Origin: Ornithinimicrobium sp.
GTDB taxonomy: Bacteria; Actinomycetota; Actinomycetes; Actinomycetales; Dermatophilaceae
DNA: 7,081 nt
Assembly: GCA_030145965.1 (NCBI GenBank)
Contig: JASKZT010000179.1
Coordinates: 1 to 7,081, forward strand
Direction: 5' to 3'
In this document: positions 1 to 4,361 of the stretch, piece after piece
How positions within the stretch are numbered: the first letter of the stretch is position 1
Layout: the number at the start of each line of letters is the position of its first letter
Notes under the pieces: generated by a model
Told to the model about the DNA's origin: nothing
The model's input: only the letters and a program-made list of their open reading frames with translations
Databases searched by the model: none
Position numbers and translations under genes: made by a program

Positions 1-403
1 GGCCCTCCATCCACTCCATGCGCTCGCCGCCACGGGCGCGCGGCAGGCCCCACTCGACGAGCCAGCCTGCCATGTGGCCGCGCTCGAAGTTCTGGTTGTT
101 GTCGACGTCGACCGCGAGGCGACGCACGTCCTCGTCCTCGCTCCGCTGCATGACCAGCTGCGACATCTGCACGGCCTGGGCGTGGTGCTCGCTCATGTCC
201 CGGGCGAAGCCGGCCTCCGCGCTGTCGTCACCGGGGTGGTGGGGGTCGAAGACGAGCCACCCGAGGAAGGTGCCCAGGCACAGCGCGAGCACGGTGACCG
301 CGGCCAGCGCGGGAGCGCCGAAGCTCCGCCACCGCTCCCGCGAGGTCGGGCGAGCCCCGGCCTCGCCGGCAGCCGGCTCGTGCGTGGTGGCGCCCTCGGT
401 CAT
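1..403 (-). CDS. DUF305 family membrane-anchored protein (C-terminus missing)
   Basis: Begins at ATG 403 and stays open to the window edge, giving 134 visible residues. Residues 1-30 are polar with several Arg (18, 22, 24, 27). Residues 31-52 form one hydrophobic segment (APALAAVTVLALCLGTFLGW), so an N-in/C-out anchor with the domain outside the membrane is predicted. The DUF305 signature follows: FARDMSEHHAQAV (66-78) with the His pair 73-74, Met80 and Met85, then DVRRLAVDVDNNQ (92-104) and the GHMAGWL block (109-115). DUF305 is a ferritin-like four-helix family. Some members, such as cyanobacterial CopM, bind copper, and the His/Met-rich helices here would suit metal binding, though that role is inferred. 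Its start overlaps the DUF3105 stop by ATGA and no Shine-Dalgarno is visible, so translation is probably coupled. Roughly the last third of the family's usual length is probably outside the window. Confidence 0.88.
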   Translation of the reverse strand, partial: MTEGATTHEPAAGEAGARPTSRERWRSFGAPALAAVTVLALCLGTFLGWLVFDPHHPGDDSAEAGFARDMSEHHAQAVQMSQLVMQRSEDEDVRRLAVDVDNNQNFERGHMAGWLVEWGLPRARGGERMEWMEG

Positions 404-1029
404 CGACCGGCGACCAGGCTGGTGGTGGTGCCGCCGGAGCACGCGGCGCCGGGCTCGGGGGTCTGCGGGCCCTGCTTGTACTCACGGATGAAGGCGCGCA
501 GCGTCTTCTCCTCGGCCGTGTCGAGCGAGAGCTGGTGGTCCCACGCCGTCGCGATGACCGGGGAGTCCTGCTCCGGCACCGGGGAGACGAGCATGTAGTC
601 GTCGCCGCCGAGGCGCTCGAGCAGCGCCACCTGGTCCTCGGGGAGGTCGGCCTGGTAGGTGAGCCACACCGCGCCGTGCTCCATCGAGTGCACGGCGTGC
701 TCCAGGGGCACCGGCTCGGTGTAGACGCCGCAGTCCCACCACGCCGGGTGGTGCGGGCCCCCGGCCGGGACGGGGGAGTCGTACTCGACCGGCTCGGTCG
801 TGTGGTCGGCCGCCTGGTTGGAGAAGGTCTGCACCGCCGAGAGGTCCGCGGTCGCCGGGCTGTCGCGCACGATCGCGAAGGTCACGACGCCGATGATGAG
901 CACGACGACGAGGGAGGCGGAGCCCCAGATGAGGAGGCCGCGCCGACGCTCGGCCGCCGAGTTGGCCTTCTGGATCTGGGCCACCTTCGTGGCGCGGTCG
1001 GAGGTCGGGGCGCGGTCAGGTCGGGGCAC
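400..1029 (-). CDS. DUF3105 family membrane-anchored protein
   Basis: A 209-residue protein from GTG 1029. This start is chosen because AGGAG lies five bases upstream and because the reading frame further upstream is low-complexity shadow. Residues 1-30 are basic and polar, and residues 31-54 are a clear membrane segment (GLLIWGSASLVVVLIIGVV), so the rest should be extracytoplasmic. The DUF3105 core is at about 85-185: HHPAWWDCGVY (93-103), then PLEHAVHSMEHGAVWLTY (108-125) with His111, His114 and His118, and later TAWDHQLSLD (161-170). Cys100 and a late Cys197 could pair in a disulfide outside the cell. The family has no established biochemical function that I know of. The conserved His residues suggest metal or ligand binding, which is inference. 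It is co-directional with and overlaps the DUF305 gene by four bases, so the two are probably one operon; such pairing is familiar in actinobacteria. Confidence 0.93.
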   Translation of the reverse strand: MPRPDRAPTSDRATKVAQIQKANSAAERRRGLLIWGSASLVVVLIIGVVTFAIVRDSPATADLSAVQTFSNQAADHTTEPVEYDSPVPAGGPHHPAWWDCGVYTEPVPLEHAVHSMEHGAVWLTYQADLPEDQVALLERLGGDDYMLVSPVPEQDSPVIATAWDHQLSLDTAEEKTLRAFIREYKQGPQTPEPGAACSGGTTTSLVAGR

Positions 1030-1140
1030 GGCTGCTCCTGGCTCGGCACGGGGAGCCTCAGCGGCTCCGGCGGACGTGAGGCCCCAGGGTATGCGGTGGG
1101 CCTGGGAAGGTGCTGCTCCGGGGTCTGGGACACTTCCCCG
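1030..1140. promoter_or_regulatory. Divergent intergenic region, promoters weakly defined
   Basis: This 111-bp gap separates the minus-strand DUF3105/DUF305 pair from the plus-strand DUF4233/uppP genes, so it must carry both promoters. On the minus strand TACCCT (bases 1086-1091) fits the actinobacterial TANNNT -10 and would give a leader of about 50 bases before the Shine-Dalgarno. On the plus strand GACACT (1129-1134) sits six bases before GTG 1141 and could serve a leaderless transcript. Neither has a convincing TTGACA-like -35. The region's role is certain from layout; the individual boxes are guesses. Confidence 0.4.
1035..1039 (-). promoter_or_regulatory. Shine-Dalgarno of the DUF3105 gene
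   Basis: Read on the minus strand this is AGGAG, five bases before GTG 1029. It decides the start: the frame is open far upstream, but no other start near the membrane segment has a comparable site. Confidence 0.75.
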
Positions 1141-1536
1141 GTGACCTCCCCCGAACCGCGACGTGCGCCCGTGCCCCGCCGCCCCGGCCAGATCACCCGT
1201 CGGCTGTGCGGCGCCACCCTGCTCGGTCAGGCCCTGTCCGTCTTCTTCGGCGCCCTCGTCGCCTGGCAGCTCGAGCGCGCGCTCGGGGAGGGCGACGGCG
1301 GCGTGCTCCTGTGGGGCGGCTCGGCGCTGGCGGTCCTCTGCCTCGTGGCGGCGGGCGCGATGCGCTCGCGCGCCGGCATCTACCTGGGCTGGCTGTGCCA
1401 GGTCCTCACGGTCGCCAGCGCGGTCGCGCTGCCGGCGATGGTCGTCGTCGGCCTCATCTTCGGCCTCCTGTGGTGGCTGTGCCTGACCAACGGCCTGCGC
1501 ATCGACGCCGACCGTGCCCGGGCCGGCGCCGCATGA
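1141..1536 (+). CDS. DUF4233 family four-helix membrane protein
   Basis: A 131-residue protein with a basic, Pro-rich N-terminus (1-20) followed by RRLCGATLLGQALSVFFGAL and four hydrophobic stretches at about 22-42, 54-73, 78-97 and 98-117. The RRLC start, the LCLVAAGAMRSRAG loop (66-79), the GWLCQ segment (83-87) and the ALPAMVVVGLIFGLLWW block (96-112) match the actinobacterial DUF4233 family, which usually lies between folC and ndk. Its function is unknown. Here it lies upstream of uppP and two genes before ndk, and no folC is visible. GTG 1141 was chosen because it gives normal family length. It lacks a Shine-Dalgarno; GTG 1096 in the same frame is an alternative adding 15 residues without family-like sequence. 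The stop overlaps a downstream ATG as ATGA. Confidence 0.82.
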   Translation: MTSPEPRRAPVPRRPGQITRRLCGATLLGQALSVFFGALVAWQLERALGEGDGGVLLWGGSALAVLCLVAAGAMRSRAGIYLGWLCQVLTVASAVALPAMVVVGLIFGLLWWLCLTNGLRIDADRARAGAA

Positions 1537-1613
1537 GCGGCGTGCCGCCCCAGGGCCCCCGACCCGCCACCGTCCCCACGACCGAGGAGCAGCGCGCCCT
1601 GTGGACCTCCTGA
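1533..1613 (+). CDS. Possible 26-residue coupling or leader peptide
   Basis: An ATG at 1533 overlaps the DUF4233 stop as ATGA and opens a 26-codon frame (MSGVPPQGPRPATVPTTEEQ, then six more residues) ending at TGA 1611-1613, thirteen bases inside uppP. It bridges the otherwise untranslated gap between the two genes. I recognise no family, and no membrane segment is present. It may be a true small protein, a device that carries ribosomes to the uppP start, or chance. The exact fit at both ends is the only argument for it. Confidence 0.28.
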   Translation: MSGVPPQGPRPATVPTTEEQRALWTS

Positions 1614-2431
1614 CCGCGATCGTCCTCGGCCTCGTCCAGGGGCTGACCGAGTTCCTGCCCATCTCCTCCAGCGCCCACGTCTCGATCGTCGGGCGCCTCA
1701 TGGGGGCCGAGGACCCGGGCGCCGCCTTCACCGCGATCTCCCAGCTGGGCACGGAGGCGGCCGTCCTCGTCTACTTCTGGCGCGACATCGTCCGGATCGT
1801 CCGGGCCTGGTGCGCCTCCCTCGTCGGCCGCGTGCCCCGCAGGGACCCCGACGCGCTCCTGGGCTGGTGGGTCATCGTCGGCACGGTCCCGATCGGCGTG
1901 CTCGGGCTGCTGCTGCAGGACTGGATCGAGGCGGAGTTCCGCAGCCTGTGGATCACCGCGACGATGCTGCTCGTCTTCGCCTTCGTCATCCTCGCGGCCG
2001 AGCGCTACGGCCGGCAGCGCCGCGAGCTGACCGAGATGACCTGGAGGCACGGCCTGTTCTTCGGCCTCTGGCAGGCGCTGGCCCTCGTCCCCGGCGTCTC
2101 CCGCAGCGGCGGCACGATCGCCGGCGGCCTCTTCATGGGCTACACCCGCGAGGCGGCGGCCCGCTACTCCTTCCTGCTGGCCATCCCGGCGGTGCTCGCC
2201 TCCGGCGGGCTCCAGCTGGTCAAGGTCGTGAGCGGCGACGCGAGCGGCTCGGGCACGGCGTGGGGCTCGATCATCGTCGCCACGGTCCTCGCCTTCGTGG
2301 TCGGGTATGCCGTGATCGCCTGGTTCATGCGCTACATCACGACGCACACCTTCACCCCGTTCATGGTCTACCGGATCGTGCTCGCGCTCGTGCTCTTCGC
2401 CCTCCTCGGCCTCGGGGTCCTGGAGGCGTGA
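1601..2431 (+). CDS. uppP: Undecaprenyl-diphosphate phosphatase (BacA/UppP family)
   Basis: An integral membrane enzyme that removes one phosphate from undecaprenyl diphosphate, regenerating the lipid carrier for peptidoglycan and other envelope polymers. Loss or overproduction alters bacitracin sensitivity. From GTG 1601 it is 276 residues, normal for the family. Motif 1 is at 10-26 ([17 protein letters not shown]) with Gln13, Glu17, the Ser22-24 run and His26. Motif 2 is PGVSRSGGT (164-172) with Ser167 and Arg168. RYSFLLAIP (188-196) follows, then the usual hydrophobic C-terminal helices (about 222-243 and 254-272). All expected active-site residues are present, so it should be functional. 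GTG 1601 gives the canonical N-terminus ([10 protein letters not shown]); GAGGAG at 1584-1589 is a slightly distant Shine-Dalgarno. It is probably co-transcribed with the DUF4233 gene. Confidence 0.96.
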   Translation: MDLLTAIVLGLVQGLTEFLPISSSAHVSIVGRLMGAEDPGAAFTAISQLGTEAAVLVYFWRDIVRIVRAWCASLVGRVPRRDPDALLGWWVIVGTVPIGVLGLLLQDWIEAEFRSLWITATMLLVFAFVILAAERYGRQRRELTEMTWRHGLFFGLWQALALVPGVSRSGGTIAGGLFMGYTREAAARYSFLLAIPAVLASGGLQLVKVVSGDASGSGTAWGSIIVATVLAFVVGYAVIAWFMRYITTHTFTPFMVYRIVLALVLFALLGLGVLEA

Positions 2432-2455
2432 GGGAGGCCGCCCGCGGGCCCTGGC

Positions 2456-2469
2456 TACGCTGGGGACCG
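2456..2469 (+). promoter_or_regulatory. Leaderless -10 promoter of ndk
   Basis: TACGCT at 2456-2461 fits the actinobacterial -10 consensus TANNNT. Seven bases separate it from GTG 2469, which places the expected transcription start on or next to the start codon. There is no good Shine-Dalgarno before ndk, consistent with a leaderless message. No clear -35 is visible. Confidence 0.55.
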
Positions 2470-2906
2470 TGACCGACACCCCGCAGACCGAACGCTCCCT
2501 CGTCCTCGTCAAGCCCGACGGCTACCGCCGTGGCCTGTCCGGCGAGGTGCTGCGCCGCATCGAGGCCAAGGGCTACACCCTCGTCGCGCTCGCCGTGACC
2601 ACCCCCACCGGCGAGCAGCTCGCGGCCCACTACGCCGAGCACGAGGGCAAGCCCTTCTACGAGCCGCTCCTGGAGTTCATGTCCTCCGGCCCGGTGACGG
2701 CCGCCGTCGTCGAGGGCCACGGGTGCATCCCCGGCTTCCGGTCCCTGGCCGGCGCCACCGACCCGACCGCCGCCGCCCCAGGCACCATCCGGGGCGACCT
2801 CGGCCGCGACTGGGGCCTGTCGGTGCAGCAGAACATCGTCCACGGCTCAGACTCCCCGGAGTCGGCCGCCCGCGAGATCGCGATCTGGTTCCCCGGCCTG
2901 GCCTGA
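2469..2906 (+). CDS. ndk: Nucleoside diphosphate kinase
   Basis: Transfers the gamma phosphate of ATP to nucleoside diphosphates through a phosphohistidine intermediate, balancing the NTP and dNTP pools in the cytoplasm. The 145 residues match the single-domain family (usually about 135-150). Visible landmarks are [10 protein letters not shown] (9-18) with Lys15, [18 protein letters not shown] (54-71), [10 protein letters not shown] (90-99), [13 protein letters not shown] (104-116) with Arg108, and [12 protein letters not shown] (122-133), in which His125 is the catalytic residue. GATDP replaces the more common GATNP, a normal variant. GTG 2469 is the start that fits both the family N-terminus and the -10 box just upstream. 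It is followed by a strong terminator, so it ends the transcription block. Confidence 0.97.
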   Translation: MTDTPQTERSLVLVKPDGYRRGLSGEVLRRIEAKGYTLVALAVTTPTGEQLAAHYAEHEGKPFYEPLLEFMSSGPVTAAVVEGHGCIPGFRSLAGATDPTAAAPGTIRGDLGRDWGLSVQQNIVHGSDSPESAAREIAIWFPGLA

Positions 2907-2920
2907 CCCCTCGACCTCCT

Positions 2921-2956
2921 GACGCGCGGCGTGCCCCTCGGGGCGCGCCGCGCGTC
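2921..2956 (+). terminator. Strong U-less hairpin terminator after ndk
   Basis: GACGCGCGGCGTGCCCC (2921-2937) pairs with GGGGCGCGCCGCGCGTC (2940-2956). All 17 positions can match apart from one G-U wobble; in practice a 16-bp stem closes on a CTCG tetraloop. It begins 15 bases after the ndk stop. There is no T tract after it, which is usual for such hairpins in GC-rich actinobacteria. It isolates ndk from the peptide-sigma operon. Confidence 0.78.
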
Positions 2957-3014
2957 CGCCGTCCCGGCGCAGGTATCTGACCGCGCACCCCTGTCTCTGG
3001 CACACCGTCAGGAC

Positions 3015-3020
3015 TACGCT
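3015..3020 (+). promoter_or_regulatory. Putative -10 box of the peptide-sigma operon
   Basis: TACGCT, identical to the ndk -10, in the same context (CTACGCTGG). The expected transcription start is about 3027, giving a leader near 29 bases before ATG 3056. The region 17-18 bases upstream (around 2991-2997, CTGTCTC) is only a weak -35. I saw no clear ECF-type GGAAC/CGTC pair at proper spacing, so autoregulation by the encoded sigma factor is not evident. Confidence 0.5.
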
Positions 3021-3045
3021 GGCCGGACACGGCACAGCAGGGAAG

Positions 3046-3050
3046 AAGGA
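3046..3050 (+). promoter_or_regulatory. Shine-Dalgarno of the 67-residue peptide gene
   Basis: AAGGA five bases before ATG 3056, inside the purine-rich run GGGAAGAAGGA. It is the only clear ribosome site in the three-gene overlap chain 3056-4337, and it supports the small gene as genuinely translated. Confidence 0.7.
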
Positions 3051-3055
3051 CCGAG

Positions 3056-3259
3056 ATGGCCAGGAAGAACGCAGGGACGCCGGAGCCGGTCGAGGACGAG
3101 GTGCAGCAGGTCGACGCGCAGGTCGTGCCGGCAGACACCGGTGACCTCACCGTCGACGACGGCGGGACGCTCGAGGGCAAGGGTGGCTACATGGGCGGCC
3201 AGGAGGTGCAGCCGGGGGGCGGCAGCACCACCGGGTCGACGACGGGCGCCGGCACGTGA
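3056..3259 (+). CDS. Small acidic Gly/Ser/Thr-tailed protein, unknown function
   Basis: A 67-residue protein that I cannot place in a family. After a basic start (MARKN) residues 9-35 are strongly acidic (EPVEDEVQQVDAQVV, then DLTVDD). A Gly-rich centre follows (GGTLEGKGGYMGGQE, 36-50), then a flexible tail with a GSTTGSTTG repeat (56-64). There is no signal peptide, membrane segment or Cys, so it is probably cytoplasmic and largely disordered. Evidence that it is real: a -10 box, a good Shine-Dalgarno, ATG start, and a stop that overlaps the sigma gene start as GTGA. As first gene of the operon it may be made in excess over the sigma factor. It could be a substrate, tag or sensor peptide for the downstream TPR-CHAT protease, but that is inference; a bare leader ORF for translational coupling is the alternative. 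Confidence 0.72.
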   Translation: MARKNAGTPEPVEDEVQQVDAQVVPADTGDLTVDDGGTLEGKGGYMGGQEVQPGGGSTTGSTTGAGT

Positions 3260-3852
3260 GCGGGCCCGGACGGACGGGGACCGTCGGGCCCCCGCTCGCC
3301 CAGCGGGCCGGGGAGCTCTTCTCCGACTACCGCGCAGGCCGCCCGCAGGCGATGGGGGAGCTCGTCGCGCTGCTCACCCCCCTGCTCTGGCAGGTGGCCC
3401 GCGCGCACGGCAGCGCACCGCACGCCGCCGAGGACGTCGTCCAGGAGGTGTGGCTCCGGCTGGTCGACCACGCCGACGACGTGCGCGAGCCGCTCGCCGT
3501 GCTCGGCTGGCTCGTCGTCGCGGTCAAGCGCCAGGCCTGGCGCGACGGGCGCTCCGCCCGACGGGACAGCTACGACGAGACCGGCACCGTGGACCCCGGC
3601 ACGCACGTCGAGGACCCGGAGAGCCTGACCATCCTCACCGAGCGCCAGCAGGCCCTGTGGAACGCGGTCGGCGAGCTGTCCGAACGCTGCCGGGCGCTGC
3701 TGCGTCTCGTCGCCTTCGTCGACCGACCCGACTACGACCAGGTGTCGGCGGCGCTGGGCATGCCGCGGGGCAGCATCGGCCCCACCCGCGGCAGGTGCCT
3801 GGACAAGCTTCGACGCACGCTGGACGCCGACCCGTCGTGGGCGGGGGCGTGA
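3256..3852 (+). CDS. ECF-type sigma-70 family RNA polymerase sigma factor
   Basis: A 198-residue two-domain sigma factor. Region 2 spans about 20-105: the core-binding helix reads AAEDVVQEVWLRLVDHADDV (57-76), followed by LGWLVVAVKRQAWRDGRSAR (83-102), which corresponds to the -10 recognition helices. An acidic linker (104-125) follows. Region 4 spans about 128-190, with LSERCRALLRL (141-151) and a helix-turn-helix DYDQVSAALGMPRGSIGPTR (159-178) ending RCLDKLRRTL. SIGPTRGRCL is typical of actinobacterial sigma factors found beside CHAT or subtilisin-like protease genes. There is no extra C-terminal domain and no membrane segment. GTG 3256 overlaps the upstream stop (GTGA) and the sigma stop overlaps the next GTG in the same way, so the three products are probably translated together. 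Its target promoters are unknown. The next gene is not a classical zinc anti-sigma factor. Confidence 0.93.
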   Translation: MSGPGRTGTVGPPLAQRAGELFSDYRAGRPQAMGELVALLTPLLWQVARAHGSAPHAAEDVVQEVWLRLVDHADDVREPLAVLGWLVVAVKRQAWRDGRSARRDSYDETGTVDPGTHVEDPESLTILTERQQALWNAVGELSERCRALLRLVAFVDRPDYDQVSAALGMPRGSIGPTRGRCLDKLRRTLDADPSWAGA

Positions 3853-4337
3853 GCGTGGAGGAGACCGGGACCGAGCCGCTGGACGCGACGGACGAGGCGA
3901 TCCTGCGAGAGCTGCGCGAGGTCGCTGCTCGCGTCGACCCCTGCCCGCGGGGGCTGGTGGAGCGCATCACCTTCGCCCTCACCGTGCAGGCGCTGCAGGC
4001 CGAGGTGGCCGAGCTGACGTCCCAGCCCGCGCTCGTCGCACGGTCCGCGACGACGCAGGAGCCGACCGAGGCGACCACCGTCATGTGGAGCACGGACGCC
4101 CTGACCATCATGGTGACCGTCACGAGAGAGGGGCCGGGTCGCGCCCGGGTCGACGGCTGGCTCACGTGCGGGCGCGCCGAGGTCGAGCTCGACCTGGGTC
4201 CCGGTCCGGAGCCCCGGCGCACGACCGCCGACGAGGACGGGCGCTTCGCGCTGCCCGACCTTCCCCGCACCCTCGTGCACCTGCTCGTCCGCCCCGCCGA
4301 CGGGCGTCCGGTGGTGACGCCGCAGTTCGGCCTGTGA
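3849..4337 (+). CDS. Sigma-linked two-part protein: helical N-terminus, beta-rich C-terminus
   Basis: A 162-residue protein without an established function. Residues 11-57 look helical and amphipathic (LDATDEAILRELREVAARVD, then a CPRGLVERITFALTVQALQ stretch). A Thr/Glu-rich hinge (58-76) leads to a beta-rich half (78-162) with DGWLTCGRAEVELDLG (102-117) and DEDGRFALPDLPRTLVHLLV (128-147), whose pattern recalls carboxypeptidase-regulatory or transthyretin-like folds. The VERI.FAL helix and this C-terminal pattern resemble small proteins encoded between sigma and CHAT genes in other actinobacteria, from memory. It has no HxxxCxxC zinc anti-sigma motif and no membrane segment. I infer a cytoplasmic partner of the sigma factor, possibly sequestering it and cleaved in the hinge by the CHAT protease. 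GTG 3849 overlaps the sigma stop; GTG 3855 is an equally legal start two codons in. Confidence 0.85.
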   Translation: MSVEETGTEPLDATDEAILRELREVAARVDPCPRGLVERITFALTVQALQAEVAELTSQPALVARSATTQEPTEATTVMWSTDALTIMVTVTREGPGRARVDGWLTCGRAEVELDLGPGPEPRRTTADEDGRFALPDLPRTLVHLLVRPADGRPVVTPQFGL

Positions 4338-4354
4338 GCCCTCGCCGGTAGGTT
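4326..4354 (+). promoter_or_regulatory. Leaderless promoter of the TPR-CHAT gene
   Basis: TAGGTT (4349-4354) matches TANNNT and lies exactly seven bases before ATG 4362, so transcription should begin at or beside the start codon. A weak -35, TTCGGC (4326-4331), stands 17 bases upstream, inside the last codons of the preceding gene. The GGGGG at 4356-4360 is too close to the ATG to be a good Shine-Dalgarno. The protease may therefore be expressed independently of the sigma operon. Confidence 0.5.
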
Positions 4355-4361
4355 CGGGGGC

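Noticed and set aside
535..1140. Upstream extension of the DUF4233 frame and of other long plus-strand frames over 18-1140
   Set aside because: These frames are antisense to the DUF305/DUF3105 genes, with compositionally biased translations and no family match.
1030..1752. N-terminal extension of the DUF3105 frame to 1752
   Set aside because: The extra 241 codons are low-complexity shadow sequence antisense to DUF4233 and uppP, and GTG 1029 has an AGGAG site and gives normal family length.
2432..2468. GCCCGCGGGC palindrome between uppP and ndk as a terminator
   Set aside because: The palindrome has almost no room for a loop, so the usable stem is only about three pairs. It looks like ordinary GC-rich spacer.
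2992..3009. Possible ECF promoter (TGTC at 2992, CGTC at 3006) for autoregulation of the sigma operon
   Set aside because: The spacing is about 10 bases instead of the usual 16-17 and no GGAAC-like element is present at the right distance.
2931..3848. Extension of the sigma-linked protein frame back to 2931
   Set aside because: The added residues are an Arg/Ala-rich shadow of the peptide and sigma genes and begin inside the ndk terminator. GTG 3849 with the GTGA overlap is the sensible start.
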